Below the pieces are notes generated by a model. That model did not search any database and was not told where the DNA came from. It saw only the letters and a program-made list of their open reading frames with translations. The position numbers were made by a program, and so were the translations under genes. A stretch of 58,531 bases of DNA from Lactiplantibacillus plajomi (GTDB lineage: Bacteria; Bacillota; Bacilli; Lactobacillales; Lactobacillaceae): assembly GCF_005405405.1 (NCBI RefSeq), contig NZ_BJDZ01000017.1, forward strand, positions 1 to 58,531, given 5' to 3'. Numbering within the stretch: the first letter of the stretch is position 1; every line of letters starts with the position of its first letter. Shown here in pieces: positions 36,182 to 47,871 of the stretch.

Positions 36182-36877
36182 ATGGTGTTAAGTCCTGATG
36201 ACATTCATAACAAAGAGTTTTCCACGAAGCTTCGTGGTTACAATATTGACGAGGTAAACGACTTCCTTGAACAGATTATTAAGGATTATCAAATTACCTT
36301 GAAGCAAAATAAAGACCTCCAGGAACGTTTAGACGCAAGTGAAGGCAAATTAAAGTACTTTAACGAACTGAAGGATTCCCTCAACCAATCAATTCTGGTT
36401 GCCCAAGAAGCGGCGGACAAGGTTAAGACGAATTCGAAGAAGGAAGCTGACATTATTACGCGTGAAGCTCAAAAGCAAGCGTCAGATATTGTTAGCGAAG
36501 CGACTGATAAGTCTAACCAAATGATTGATGAGGCTTCTCAAAAGGCTAAGCGCTTATCGGTTGAAACTGACGACTTGAAGAAGCAGACCCGCGTCTTCCG
36601 TCAACGGTTGCAAGTGATGCTAGAATCACAGTTGGAAGTTGTTAAGAGCAAGGACTGGGATCAGTTACTTAGTGAGACCAACACGGCCGACTATACCGAA
36701 ATTCAGCACGTTTTAAAAGAAGATAACCTTGACAACGATCCTAATCCGAGTGTAAACTCAGAGTCAGCCGCTGAGATTACTGAAGCGGCGCAGGGAGAAA
36801 CGCCGGTTGCGGACGGGGGCGACGCCGCCCAGGACCAAACCGTCGTGATTTTCCCGGATGACGATAGCGACAACTAA
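36182..36877 (+). CDS. divIVA: DivIVA, polar/septal coiled-coil scaffold
   Basis: 231 residues from ATG 36182, 8 nt after GGAGGA; the in-frame TTG at 36176 is too close. The N-terminal membrane-binding domain (LSPDDIHNKEFSTKLRGYNI) is followed by long coiled coils (about 30-165) and an acidic disordered tail. It senses curved membrane at septa and poles and recruits partners for cell-wall synthesis. Last gene of the division block before the T-box. Confidence 0.95.
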   Translation: MVLSPDDIHNKEFSTKLRGYNIDEVNDFLEQIIKDYQITLKQNKDLQERLDASEGKLKYFNELKDSLNQSILVAQEAADKVKTNSKKEADIITREAQKQASDIVSEATDKSNQMIDEASQKAKRLSVETDDLKKQTRVFRQRLQVMLESQLEVVKSKDWDQLLSETNTADYTEIQHVLKEDNLDNDPNPSVNSESAAEITEAAQGETPVADGGDAAQDQTVVIFPDDDSDN

Positions 36878-36895
36878 GCCGTTACCGTAAATCAA

Positions 36896-37128
36896 GTTCA
36901 AAGTATTGAGGAGAACAGCAAACGGCTTGTCGATACGCCCAGAGAGTTGCCGGTAATGGAAAGGCAATCGTCCCTCGGTAAGCTGCAGATCATCTCCGAA
37001 CGCTACCCCTGAAAAGTCAGTAAGGGGGGCCGGTTCATGACCGTTAACCATGCTAAGAGAGAATCTAAACAATTCTAAAATTGGGTGGTACCACGATAAC
37101 TTCGTCCCTGTGCGGGCGGAGTTTTTTT
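36896..37128 (+). promoter_or_regulatory. T-box riboswitch of ileS (specifier ATC)
   Basis: Stem I base pairs GGAGA (36910-36914) with TCTCC (36993-36997). The AGAGAG motif is at 36941-36946 and the Ile specifier codon ATC at 36989-36991. The antiterminator T-box GGGTGGTACCACG is at 37083-37095. The competing terminator AACTTCGTCCC/GGGCGGAGTT with T-run ends at 37128. Uncharged tRNA-Ile is expected to switch on ileS. Confidence 0.95.
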
Positions 37129-37179
37129 GTGCATCCGGTGGCGAACTGATTGGGTAAAAATACATTAAGGAGTGATCAA

Positions 37180-39978
37180 ATGCGCGTTAAAGATACGCTA
37201 AATCTCGGTAAAACCAAGTTTAAAATGCGTGGTAATTTACCAGTTAAAGAAGTTGAACGCCAAAACGTTTGGGCGGAAAACAAAGTCTACGAACAACGGC
37301 AAAAATTGAATGAAGGTAAGCCGAGCTTTATTTTACACGATGGCCCTCCTTACGCTAACGGTGATATTCACATGGGCCACGCCCTGAATAAAATCACCAA
37401 GGACTTTATTGTTCGCTACAAGTCGATGAACGGCTTCCGGGCGCCGTACGTGCCTGGTTGGGATACTCACGGGTTACCGATCGAACAAAAGCTGAAGCAG
37501 GCCGGTTACGACCGCAAGAAGATGTCAACGAACGAATTCCGGGAACTTTGCCGCGAATACGCGTTGAAACAAGTCGATCGCCAACGCGATGAATTTAAAC
37601 GCTTAGGTGTTAGCGGTGAATGGGACAACCCGTACTTAACCCTTAAGCCGGAGTTTGAAGCGGCCCAGATCCGGGTTTTCGGCGCCTTTGCTAAGCGTCA
37701 CTTGATTTACCGGGGCAAGAAGCCAGTTTACTGGTCATGGTCGTCTGAATCCGCTTTGGCCGAAGCCGAAGTGGAATACCATGACATTACCTCACCATCC
37801 GCCTTTTACGGTGAAAAGGTCATTGATGGCAAGGGTGTCCTGGATGACGACACTTACATGGTCGTTTGGACGACGACGCCGTGGACGATTCCCGCTTCTG
37901 AAGGGATCACGGTTGACGCCAACTTCGATTACGCGGTCGTACAACCAGCTGGTGAAAGTCGCAAGTTTGTGCTGGCAGCCGAATTAGTTGATGAAAACGC
38001 GGAACGCTTCGGTTGGCAAGACGTTAAAGTGTTGAAGACCGTTAAGGGTGCCGACTTGGACCGGGTCCTTTGCCAACACCCGTTTGACGCGAACCGCCAG
38101 TTAGTCACCATGTTAGGCGACTTTGTGACCTTGGATTCCGGGACCGGCTTAGTTCATACCGCTCCTGGTTATGGGGAAGATGACTTCCGCATCGGGCAAC
38201 AGTACGGGCTACCCGTCTTTGCTCCGGTTGATAATAAGGGTTACCTGACCGACGAAGCCGGCGAAGATTTTGGCGGTGTCTTCTACGATGATGCTAATCA
38301 AATTGCGCTGGATAAGTTGAAGGCCGCTGGGTTACTGCTTGATTACATGCCGTACGAACATAGTTACCCGTTCGACTGGCGGACTAAGAAGCCAATCATT
38401 TTCCGGGCAACGCCGCAGTGGTTTGCTTCTGTCGGCGACATGCGTGACGAAATCCTGAAGTCGATGGACGACGTTGAATTCTTCCCAGAATGGGGTAAGA
38501 AACGGCTTTACAACATGATTCGCGACCGCGGCGACTGGGTCATTTCCCGGCAACGGGTCTGGGGTGTGCCGCTCCCGATTTTCTACGCGGAAGATGGGAC
38601 CGCCATTATGGAAGAAGCCACGATCAACCACGTGGCCGACTTAATCGGTAAGTACGGCTCCAACGTTTGGTTTGAACGCGACGCTAAGGACTTGTTGCCA
38701 GAAGGTTACGCCAACGAACACTCACCCCATGGAGAATTTACCAAGGAACACGATATCATGGACGTTTGGTTCGACTCCGGGTCGTCACACCAGGGGGTCT
38801 TGGCAGAACGCGACTACCTGAAGTACCCGGCCGACCTTTACCTTGAAGGCTCCGACCAGTACCGTGGGTGGTTCAATTCCAGCTTGATCACCAGCGTTGC
38901 CGTTTCCGGTCACGCCCCTTACAAGCAAGTCTTATCACAAGGCTTTACCTTGGATAACCAGGGTCGTAAGATGAGTAAATCGCTCGGAAACACGATTGCA
39001 CCAGCCGATGTTATCAAACAGATGGGGGCCGAAATCGTCCGCCTCTGGGTGTCATCGGTTGATACTAGTTCCGACGTACGGGTCTCAATGGAAAGCTTCA
39101 AGCAAGTGGCTGACGCCTACAAGAAGTTCCGGAATACCGTCCGCTTCATGTTAGGGAACGTCACCGACTTTGATCCTAAGACCAACCGGGTGGCCTACGA
39201 CGACTTAGCAGCCGTTGACCAGTACATGGAAGTTCGCTTAAACCAATTCGTTGCTGAAATCAAGGCGCATTACGACGCTTATGACTTCTTAGATATTTAC
39301 AAGAAGTTGATCAACTTCTTGACGGTTGACTTATCCAACTTCTACTTGGATATCGCGAAGGACATTATGTACATCGATGCCGAAGACAGTCGCTCGCGGC
39401 GCTCGATGCAGACGGTCTTCTACGACGTGTTGGTTGCGTTGACGAAGTTGTTTACGCCAATGTTGCCACACACGACCGAAGAAATTTGGCCATTCTTGAA
39501 GGAACCGGAAGAATTTGCGCAATTAGCCGATATGCCAGAAGTGCAGACGTTTGCTAACGCCGACGACTTAATGAGCAAGTGGACGAAATTCATGGCGCTT
39601 CGTAGCGACGTCTTAAAGGCGTTGGAAGAAGCGCGTGATTCGAAGCTGATTGGGAAGTCGTTGGATGCGCACCTGAACCTTTACTTGGATGATGCCACCC
39701 AAGGCTTCTTGAAGAGCTTGGATACCAACGTTCGCCAAATGTTGATGGTGTCCGCACTAGATATTCGACCACTCGCCGATGCACCGGCCGACGCCGAAAA
39801 GTTCGGTGACACGGTTGCCATGACGGTCGCACACGCCGAGGGGGACGTTTGTGCCCGTTGTCGGATGACGAAGACCGACGTTGGCAGTGATACTGCCTAC
39901 CCACAACTTTGTGCGCGCTGTGCGGAGATTGTCCGGACTAACTATCCAGAATCGGTTGAAACCGGTTTGGAAGCATAA
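37180..39978 (+). CDS. ileS: Isoleucyl-tRNA synthetase
   Basis: 932 residues from ATG 37180 with AAGGAGTG upstream. Class I motifs are HMGH at 64-67 and KMSKS at 597-601. The editing domain lies at about 195-400. A C-terminal zinc site is C891-x2-C894 ... C911-x2-C914. It charges tRNA-Ile and edits valine. The T-box directly upstream senses its own substrate tRNA. Confidence 0.98.
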   Translation: MRVKDTLNLGKTKFKMRGNLPVKEVERQNVWAENKVYEQRQKLNEGKPSFILHDGPPYANGDIHMGHALNKITKDFIVRYKSMNGFRAPYVPGWDTHGLPIEQKLKQAGYDRKKMSTNEFRELCREYALKQVDRQRDEFKRLGVSGEWDNPYLTLKPEFEAAQIRVFGAFAKRHLIYRGKKPVYWSWSSESALAEAEVEYHDITSPSAFYGEKVIDGKGVLDDDTYMVVWTTTPWTIPASEGITVDANFDYAVVQPAGESRKFVLAAELVDENAERFGWQDVKVLKTVKGADLDRVLCQHPFDANRQLVTMLGDFVTLDSGTGLVHTAPGYGEDDFRIGQQYGLPVFAPVDNKGYLTDEAGEDFGGVFYDDANQIALDKLKAAGLLLDYMPYEHSYPFDWRTKKPIIFRATPQWFASVGDMRDEILKSMDDVEFFPEWGKKRLYNMIRDRGDWVISRQRVWGVPLPIFYAEDGTAIMEEATINHVADLIGKYGSNVWFERDAKDLLPEGYANEHSPHGEFTKEHDIMDVWFDSGSSHQGVLAERDYLKYPADLYLEGSDQYRGWFNSSLITSVAVSGHAPYKQVLSQGFTLDNQGRKMSKSLGNTIAPADVIKQMGAEIVRLWVSSVDTSSDVRVSMESFKQVADAYKKFRNTVRFMLGNVTDFDPKTNRVAYDDLAAVDQYMEVRLNQFVAEIKAHYDAYDFLDIYKKLINFLTVDLSNFYLDIAKDIMYIDAEDSRSRRSMQTVFYDVLVALTKLFTPMLPHTTEEIWPFLKEPEEFAQLADMPEVQTFANADDLMSKWTKFMALRSDVLKALEEARDSKLIGKSLDAHLNLYLDDATQGFLKSLDTNVRQMLMVSALDIRPLADAPADAEKFGDTVAMTVAHAEGDVCARCRMTKTDVGSDTAYPQLCARCAEIVRTNYPESVETGLEA

Positions 39979-39989
39979 TCAGTGTTATT

Positions 39990-40028
39990 AAACGGGGTCG
40001 TTAGCGTTTAGGCTAGCGGCGCCGTTTT
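39990..40028 (+). terminator. Terminator of ileS
   Basis: Outer stem AAACGG/CCGTTT and inner stem GTCGTTAGC/GCTAGCGGC with G-T pairs, ending in a short T-run. Confidence 0.75.
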
Positions 40029-40048
40029 AGTTTTCAGGGCCTTAGGAA

Positions 40049-40077
40049 TTGAATTTTCATGAAATAATAAGTATGAT
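40049..40077 (+). promoter_or_regulatory. Promoter of dapF
   Basis: TTGAAT at 40049-40054 and TATGAT at 40072-40077, 17-bp spacer, 43 bp before the start. Confidence 0.65.
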
Positions 40078-40120
40078 AATGAAGTAGTAAAATTAACGAA
40101 TATATAAAGATAGGATGCTG

Positions 40121-41122
40121 ATGGCAGTGAAAATGATCAAGGTTCACGGTTCCGGCAATGATTTTTACTTGCTGGATCAAACGCAATTTCCAGAACCGCT
40201 GACGGATGAAGAACTGAAGCAACTGGCAATGAACGTTTGCAAGCGGGATGGTGCTGGCCTGTATGACGGTGCCGACGGGGTATTAGTCGTTGATAAATCT
40301 AAGCATCCCAGTGTACTTGGTCGGATGCGGGTCATCAACGCGGATGGCACCGAAGCCAGTATGTGCGGTAACGGGTTGCGGACGGTTGCCCGCTACTTAG
40401 GCACGCAAAATAGCCGTGAGGATTTCCGGGTCCAAACGATGTATGCGGATCTGAAAGTTCAGGCGGTGGCTGACTTTGCCCACCACGTGCCGGCGTACAG
40501 CGTTGAAATTTCACCGGTTACTTTTGATGCCGAATCGTTGGGGATGCACGCTAACCACAACGCAACCACCATTATTAACGAAAAGATTCCGGCAATTTCA
40601 GCTGATTTGAAGTTTTCCGCGGTGGCCGTCCCCAATCCGCACCTGATTGCCTTCGTTGACCACGCCACCTTAGTGGGTCCCGAATTGGGGCGGATTGGTG
40701 AATGGATGAACGATGGTAAAAATAAAATTTTCCCGGACGGCGTTAACGTCAGCTTCGTGGAAGTTTTAGGTAAAAATTCAATTTTTGTGCGGACCTTTGA
40801 ACGTGGGGTTGGCTTCACCAACGCTTGCGGGACCGCCATGTCAGCTTCCTCGCTGATGTACGTGTTGTTACACCAAGAAAGCACGGACTTTAATCAGCAA
40901 ATCCAAGTCACGAACCCGGGTGGCATGGTGTACACCGTGGTTCACCAGGGCGCGGACGAGGATTACTGGATGGAACTGATCGGCAACGCGACCTTTGTTC
41001 GAATCGTGACCCTACCGGTCGAAGCCGCTTTAGCGGGCGATTACAGTACTGCCACGGCGACCGAGACTGGTGAACAGCCAGCGTACGAACAATTCGTTGC
41101 AAATTTATCACAGCCTAATTAG
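40121..41122 (+). CDS. dapF: Diaminopimelate epimerase
   Basis: 333 residues from ATG 40121, with AGGA 5 nt upstream; an ATG two codons earlier overlaps that site. The two catalytic cysteines are C82 in ASMCGNGLR and C236 in TNACGTAMSAS. It interconverts LL- and meso-diaminopimelate for lysine or peptidoglycan. The presence suggests the organism makes DAP. It is longer than the roughly 275-residue E. coli enzyme but typical of lactobacilli. Confidence 0.94.
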   Translation: MAVKMIKVHGSGNDFYLLDQTQFPEPLTDEELKQLAMNVCKRDGAGLYDGADGVLVVDKSKHPSVLGRMRVINADGTEASMCGNGLRTVARYLGTQNSREDFRVQTMYADLKVQAVADFAHHVPAYSVEISPVTFDAESLGMHANHNATTIINEKIPAISADLKFSAVAVPNPHLIAFVDHATLVGPELGRIGEWMNDGKNKIFPDGVNVSFVEVLGKNSIFVRTFERGVGFTNACGTAMSASSLMYVLLHQESTDFNQQIQVTNPGGMVYTVVHQGADEDYWMELIGNATFVRIVTLPVEAALAGDYSTATATETGEQPAYEQFVANLSQPN

Positions 41123-41277
41123 CGATTGGTAGCGGAAAGGACCGGGTCACTTGGCGCGGTTCTTTTTTGCGCTTGGTCTTAAAATTGTGATAATTTCCGG
41201 CCAGCTGACGGGCAAAAATTGCATTCGGCCTAAAAAATCGGTATCCTTATTGAGAGACGACGAAAGGGGGCGCGCTG

Positions 41278-41838
41278 TTGAAATTCGAAGAACGCGTTCA
41301 GCGCCGCCAAACGGTTTATCAGGGCGGCTTAGTGCAAGTTGAAAAGCAGGAAGTCACGTTACCGGACCAGTCCACGGCGACCCGCGAAATAGTCCGGCAT
41401 CAGCCGGCCGTGGCGCTGTTAATGATCGACAGCAACAATCAGCTACTAATCGAACGGCAGTGGCGCACGGCCGCCGGCAAGCCAATTTTGGAAATTCCGG
41501 CGGGTAAGATCGAAGCCGGTGAAACGCCGCGAGCGGCGGCTATCCGTGAGATGAATGAAGAAACGCGGCTGCAGGCGGCCAACCTAACGGCCGTAGCGTC
41601 CTTTTATACGTCACCGGGATTTACCGATGAATTGATGACGTTATACACTGCAACCGGCTTAACGGCGGTCACAACGGCGTTACCGCAGGATGCGGATGAG
41701 CAAATCGAACTGATCCGCTGGGATTTAGCGACCGCCGTCGAAGCGGTTGCCAGCGGTGAGTTGCAGGATGCCAAGACGGTGATGGCCGTCTGGTATTGGC
41801 AGGCCCATCCCGAGTTAGGGGGCACGCTGAATGGCTGA
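41278..41838 (+). CDS. Nudix hydrolase, ADP-ribose pyrophosphatase type
   Basis: 186 residues. The Nudix box starts at G76 (GKIEAGETPRAAAIREMNEET) with the metal-binding REMNEE; the box Gly after EE is Arg, which is tolerated in the family. The E-x-x-AGKIE upstream context fits ADP-ribose hydrolases (NudF). TTG 41278 follows GAAAGGGGGCG. Its stop overlaps the next gene by 8 nt. Confidence 0.88.
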   Translation: MKFEERVQRRQTVYQGGLVQVEKQEVTLPDQSTATREIVRHQPAVALLMIDSNNQLLIERQWRTAAGKPILEIPAGKIEAGETPRAAAIREMNEETRLQAANLTAVASFYTSPGFTDELMTLYTATGLTAVTTALPQDADEQIELIRWDLATAVEAVASGELQDAKTVMAVWYWQAHPELGGTLNG

Positions 41839-42073
41839 AGACGAACAGATGACCCGCCAACAGTACCGCCAGCGCCACGGCCAGACGGTACCCGTGGACG
41901 ACGATAATGACCAGACAAGCGAGCCGACACCCTCACGCCAAGCGTACGCGGCTCAAACTAATCAAGAACTAGAGGAAGCCAAGACCAAGCGGCTGGCGCG
42001 TAAGTTGAACTGGGTGATTTTTGGGCTGGTCCTTGCTATCATCATTGTCTTTTTAATATTATTTTTTACGTAG
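41831..42073 (+). CDS. Small single-pass membrane protein of unknown function
   Basis: 80 residues. The hydrophilic N-terminal half is acidic and Gln-rich (residues 1-55). It is followed by KTKRLARKLNW and one strongly hydrophobic helix at about 60-79 that ends the protein. It is coupled to the Nudix gene by an 8-nt overlap and lies 20 bp before mtnN, so the three are one operon. I recognise no family. The topology resembles tail-anchored proteins with the N-terminus in the cytosol. Confidence 0.75.
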   Translation: MAEDEQMTRQQYRQRHGQTVPVDDDNDQTSEPTPSRQAYAAQTNQELEEAKTKRLARKLNWVIFGLVLAIIIVFLILFFT

Positions 42074-42093
42074 GAAAGTAGGAGCAGTTAATC

Positions 42094-42786
42094 ATGAAAT
42101 TTGGAATTATTTGTGCCATGCAAGAAGAACTGAAAACGTTACGTGAGGCACTGACCGATGAAAAAGTAGTCACCATCAAAGACATCACTTTTTACGATGG
42201 CACCATTAGTGACCAGGAAGTCGTGCTGGTTCAATCCGGCATTGGTAAGGTGCAGGCGGGGATGACGACCGCCTTAATGATCACTAACTTTGACGTAGAC
42301 GTCGTTATTAACTCCGGTTCTGCCGGTGGCATCGGCCAAGGCCTGTCCGTCGGCGACGTTGTCGTTGCAACCAAGACGGCTTATCACGACGTTGATGCGA
42401 CCGCCTTTGATTACGATTACGGCCAGTTACCACAACAACCGTTATATTATGAAACGGATGCGCACTGGGTCAAAGAAATCATGGCCGCGGCGGCTGCAAC
42501 CGGCTTAAATGCTAAGACCGGCCTGATTGTTTCCGGGGATCAGTTTATTGCGGGGAAGGCGGCCACCGACAAGATTTTGGCCCACTTCCCAGACGCGCTT
42601 TCAAGTGAAATGGAAGGGGCCGCGATTGGTCAGGCTGCCCACCAGTTTAACACCCCGTACGTCGTCATTCGGGCCATGTCCGACGTTGGTGACGAAAATG
42701 CCGGCGTGTCGTTCGACGATTTTATCTTGGAAGCCGGTAAGCAATCGGCCGCCATGTTACTGGCCCTGTTTAAGGCTCAGAATTAA
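42094..42786 (+). CDS. mtnN: 5'-methylthioadenosine/S-adenosylhomocysteine nucleosidase
   Basis: 230 residues of the MTAN family. It starts FGIICAMQEEL and has the NSGSAGGIG, SGDQFI and catalytic SEMEGAAIGQ region. It releases adenine from methylthioadenosine and S-adenosylhomocysteine, feeding methionine salvage and AI-2 synthesis. Lies between the small membrane protein and the cysteine desulfurase. Confidence 0.95.
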   Translation: MKFGIICAMQEELKTLREALTDEKVVTIKDITFYDGTISDQEVVLVQSGIGKVQAGMTTALMITNFDVDVVINSGSAGGIGQGLSVGDVVVATKTAYHDVDATAFDYDYGQLPQQPLYYETDAHWVKEIMAAAAATGLNAKTGLIVSGDQFIAGKAATDKILAHFPDALSSEMEGAAIGQAAHQFNTPYVVIRAMSDVGDENAGVSFDDFILEAGKQSAAMLLALFKAQN

Positions 42787-42812
42787 GTGAATTAGTTAGA
42801 AGGAAGAATGTA

Positions 42813-43964
42813 ATGAAACGAGTGTACCTCGATAACGCCGCGACCACGCCAATGGCCGCGTCCGTGATCCAAACGATGACAGATCAAATGACCAATGATT
42901 TCGGGAACGCGTCCAGTACCCACGCTTTTGGTCGCGCTGCCCGGGAAGTCTTGGATAATAGTCGCCACGTGATTGCTAAGAGTATTAACGCGGCCGATGA
43001 CGACATTATTTTTACCAGTGGTGGGACCGAAAGTGATAATACGGCGTTGATTCAGACTGCCTTTGCGCGCCAAAAGTTAGGTAAACACATTATTACCACG
43101 GCCATCGAACACCAAGCAATCTTAAAATCGGCGGCGTACCTTGAGGAGCAAGGCTTCGAAGTGACCTACTTACCAGTCGACCGGAACGGGAACATCTCGC
43201 TGGCGGACTTAAAGGCGGCCCTCCGAGCGGACACGATCCTCGTCTCCGTCATGACAGGTAATAACGAAGTTGGGTCGCACATGCCGATTCACGAAATTGG
43301 TGAACTATTGAAGGATCACCAAGCGTGGTTCCATACCGATGCCGTCCAGGCTTACGGATTATTGGACATTGACGTGCAACGCGACCACATCGACCTGTTA
43401 TCGACGTCGGCGCATAAAATCAACGGGCCGAAGTTTCTCGGGTTCTTGTATAAGCGCAACGGGGTCAACTTCCCGAGCTTCATCAAGGGTGGCGAGCAGG
43501 AAGACAAACGCCGCGCCGGCACTGAAAACGTTCCGGCAATCGCTGGTTTTGCCCAGGCCGTTCAAGAATTAACGACTGAAGAAAAGGCGCACCGCCAGGC
43601 CAAGTACCACGACTTCAAGCAGTACGTGGTCGACCAGTTAACGGCTAATGGAATTGACTTTGAAGTGAACGGCGCCCTTGGAACCGATAATCTCCAGCAC
43701 GTCCTGAATTTGTGGATCAAGGGGATTTCGACCTATATTTTACAAACGAACTTAGATCTGGGCGGCGTTGCCGTTTCCGGTGGCTCGGCTTGCACGGCGG
43801 GGAGCTTAGAACCGTCGCACGTGTTAATCGCGATGTTCGGTGCGGACTCACCGCGGGTCAACGAATCGATTCGGCTGAGCTTTGGTCGTTACACCACCAA
43901 GGAAGACTTGGACCAGTTCGTGACCGTCCTGACGAAGACGGTTCAGCGGTTATCAAAGAAGTAA
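42813..43964 (+). CDS. Cysteine desulfurase, YrvO/IscS-like
   Basis: 383 residues. The PLP lysine is K202 in TSAHKINGPKF. The persulfide cysteine is C327 in GGSACTAGSLEPS. It takes sulfur from cysteine. In Bacilli a desulfurase encoded beside mnmA (YrvO) donates sulfur directly to MnmA, and this gene lies two genes before mnmA. Starts 26 bp after mtnN. Confidence 0.93.
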   Translation: MKRVYLDNAATTPMAASVIQTMTDQMTNDFGNASSTHAFGRAAREVLDNSRHVIAKSINAADDDIIFTSGGTESDNTALIQTAFARQKLGKHIITTAIEHQAILKSAAYLEEQGFEVTYLPVDRNGNISLADLKAALRADTILVSVMTGNNEVGSHMPIHEIGELLKDHQAWFHTDAVQAYGLLDIDVQRDHIDLLSTSAHKINGPKFLGFLYKRNGVNFPSFIKGGEQEDKRRAGTENVPAIAGFAQAVQELTTEEKAHRQAKYHDFKQYVVDQLTANGIDFEVNGALGTDNLQHVLNLWIKGISTYILQTNLDLGGVAVSGGSACTAGSLEPSHVLIAMFGADSPRVNESIRLSFGRYTTKEDLDQFVTVLTKTVQRLSKK

Positions 43965-43984
43965 GCTAACTAGGAGGTAGGCAG

Positions 43985-45567
<1,583 letters not shown>

Positions 45568-45584
45568 CAGAAATTACGATTAAC

Positions 45585-45626
45585 GGGTTCACCCCAACTG
45601 GTTACGGCCACGGGGTGGACCCTTTT
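45585..45626 (+). terminator. Terminator of mnmA
   Basis: 11-bp stem GGGTTCACCCC/GGGGTGGACCC with one T-G pair, then TTTTG. Confidence 0.82.
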
Positions 45627-45712
45627 GTTTACCGTAAAATCCGGATTACCGCTTGATTTTCGGTTAATTGTTGCTTAAGCTAGGGGAAGTATAGCAATAG
45701 GATGGGTGGAAG

Positions 45713-47065
45713 ATGAGTCGACTTAAACACATTAAATTATTTGATACGCTGTCGAAAAAAATGGTGGCGGGTTTTCTGATTTTGATCACGATCGGTAGTC
45801 TCCTGCTGAGTTTACCGTGGGCGACGCCGGACGGGCAAACGACCAGTTTTATGAACGTGTTGTTTACGGCGACCTCGGCGACCTGTATTACCGGTTTAAC
45901 AGTGGTCAATACCGCCACGCACTGGACGACTTTCGGTCAGCTAGTGATCCTCGTCTTATCTGAAATTGGGGCGTTGGGGTACATGACCTTTGCGGTGTTG
46001 TTATTTAACATTATGCGTCGCCGGATTGGTTTATCAACGCAGCTGATGGTCAAGGAATCCCTGAACTTAGAAAACTTGAGTGATACCAAGAGTGTGATGA
46101 AGTACGTGATCGGTTTATCGCTGGCGTTTCAAGTTGGCGGGATGGGGCTGTTTGCCGTCGACTTCGTCCCGCGGTTTGGCTGGACCCACGGCCTGTACGT
46201 ATCGATGTACCACGCGGTCATGTCTTTTTGTAACGCCGGCTTTGACGTTTTTGGTGATAGCCTGATCAGTTTTCGTAACGACGGCTACGTCCTGATCGTG
46301 ACCATGATCCTGATCGTTGCCGGTGGCTTAGGGTTCCTGGTTTGGCGAGACTTACTACTCTTCCACGAGCGTAAGCGGCTGACACTGAACTCAAAGCTGA
46401 CCCTACTGACGACGCTGAGTCTATTCGTCATCGGATTCATTTTGCTATTCGTCACGGAGCGTGATTTACGGCTGTTGCCAGCCGGAACGTCGTGGTTTAC
46501 CCGGACAATTAATACGTTGTTCTTGAGCGTCACGCCGCGAACGGCCGGTTTGATTACCATGCCGACCGGCCAACTACAGGCCGGGAGCCTGTTTGTCATT
46601 ATGATTTTGATGTTCATTGGCGGTACCCCCGGGTCAACGGCCGGTGGGATTAAAACCACCACCTTTGGCGTCCTAATGTTTCAAAGCATTGCCCAGATTC
46701 GGGGACGCAAGGACGTTGAGTATAGTCGCCGCCGTTTTAGCCAAGAAAACATCAGTCGGGCCTTGTTACTGGTCTTTCTAGCCAGTATCGTCATGACGGT
46801 CGCCACCTTAATTTTGACCCAGACGGAAACGATTCCGCGCGATTTTGGCCTGGAATACATTTTGTTCGAAGTGCTTTCCTCTTTTGGAACGGTCGGCCTG
46901 AGTTTGGGACTGACCCCTAATTTAAGTGTCATTGGTAAGTTAATTATCATGTTACTGATGTTTATTGGTCGGGTCGGGATCTTTACGTCACTGTACGCCC
47001 TGTCGAAGCGTCAAGCGAAGGTCAACCTGATTCGCTACCCGGAAGAAAATATTTTGATTGGATAG
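45713..47065 (+). CDS. ktrB: KtrB, potassium-translocating subunit
   Basis: 450 residues of the Trk/Ktr family with four M1-P-M2 repeats. The first filter loop is TSATCITGLTVV with filter Gly61. It imports K+ with Na+ under control of the cytosolic KtrA ring. The KtrA partner is encoded 10 bp downstream but carries a nonsense codon. Alone KtrB may leak or work poorly. Confidence 0.94.
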   Translation: MSRLKHIKLFDTLSKKMVAGFLILITIGSLLLSLPWATPDGQTTSFMNVLFTATSATCITGLTVVNTATHWTTFGQLVILVLSEIGALGYMTFAVLLFNIMRRRIGLSTQLMVKESLNLENLSDTKSVMKYVIGLSLAFQVGGMGLFAVDFVPRFGWTHGLYVSMYHAVMSFCNAGFDVFGDSLISFRNDGYVLIVTMILIVAGGLGFLVWRDLLLFHERKRLTLNSKLTLLTTLSLFVIGFILLFVTERDLRLLPAGTSWFTRTINTLFLSVTPRTAGLITMPTGQLQAGSLFVIMILMFIGGTPGSTAGGIKTTTFGVLMFQSIAQIRGRKDVEYSRRRFSQENISRALLLVFLASIVMTVATLILTQTETIPRDFGLEYILFEVLSSFGTVGLSLGLTPNLSVIGKLIIMLLMFIGRVGIFTSLYALSKRQAKVNLIRYPEENILIG

Positions 47066-47075
47066 GATGATAACG

Positions 47076-47738
47076 ATGAAGAAAAGTTTTGCGGTCTTTG
47101 GTTTGGGCCGGTTCGGTGAAAGCGTCGTGCGCACGTTAGCGGAAGCCCATTAAGACGTACTTGCCGTGGATATTCACGAAGGGCCGGTCAACGAATTGAT
47201 GGACGTTGCGACCCAGACCTTGATTGCCGACACCCGTGATGAAGAGGTTTTACACGATTTAAACATCGATACTTTTGATTACGTCATCATCGGGATCGGT
47301 AATAATATGGAAGCCAGTATTTTAACCACCATGCTGAGTAAGGAGCAGGGGGCTAAAAAGGTGATTGCTAAGGCGGAAACTAGTGACCAGGGGCGCGTTT
47401 TGGAGCGGGTCGGCGCCGATCAGGTCATATTCCCAGAGCGTGACATGGGGCACAGCATTGTCCGCAAGTTGCTTTCGAATCACATCTTGAACTTTATTGA
47501 CTTGAGTGATGAATACACGTTAGCCGCGATTGAAATTACCGACCCAACGTTTGTTGATCAGAACTTAATTGATTTAAACTTGCGGGAACGCTTTGGCTTA
47601 ACGGTCATTGCCATTAAACACGGTAAGGAAATCAACGTTTCACCGCAACCGACCGATATGATGAAGACTCACGACATTGTCACGGTCGTGGGTCCAATCA
47701 AAGGGGTTAACGCGTTAGACGAGGCTTTAAAAAAATAA
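47076..47738 (+). pseudogene. ktrA: KtrA potassium-gating subunit, interrupted by a nonsense codon
   Basis: The frame starts at ATG 47076 with KKSFAVFGLGRFGESVV, including the dinucleotide-binding GLGRFG motif. A TAA stop at 47151-47153 then follows EAH, and the frame continues without further stops for 195 codons (DVLAVDIHEGPVNEL...). Homologues usually have Gln at this site, so a single C-to-T change (CAA to TAA) explains it. The C-terminal RCK_C/TrkA_C part is intact. Restart at GTG 47166 or ATG 47202 would lose the nucleotide-binding loop and has no ribosome site. A sequencing error cannot be excluded. Confidence 0.85.
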
Positions 47739-47754
47739 CTACTATTATATAGTG

Positions 47755-47788
47755 AAGGTTCACCGTTATTAATGGTGGCCTTTTTTTT
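47755..47788 (+). terminator. Terminator of the ktrBA operon
   Basis: AAGGTTCACC pairs with GGTGGCCTT with one bulge, followed by eight T. Confidence 0.8.
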
Positions 47789-47848
47789 GCGTAAAAAGCT
47801 TTGCAAGTAAAATTGACTAACGTGAATTACGATTCGAACAGTAAAAAA

Positions 47849-47868
47849 ACAGGTTTGTACAAACCTGT
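47849..47868 (+). promoter_or_regulatory. Perfect 20-bp palindrome upstream of the surface-protein promoter
   Basis: ACAGGTTTGTACAAACCTGT equals its own reverse complement. It ends 3 bp before the -35 box, so it fits a dimeric regulator's operator. There is no loop and no T-run, so it is not a terminator. Confidence 0.7.
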
Positions 47869-47871
47869 AAA

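Noticed and set aside
45627-45712. c-di-AMP (ydaO-type) riboswitch before ktrB
   Set aside because: The 86-bp gap after the mnmA terminator is too short for that riboswitch and shows none of its conserved parts.
47849-47868. Palindrome read as a terminator of ktrBA
   Set aside because: It has no loop and no T-run, and a proper terminator already lies at 47755-47788.
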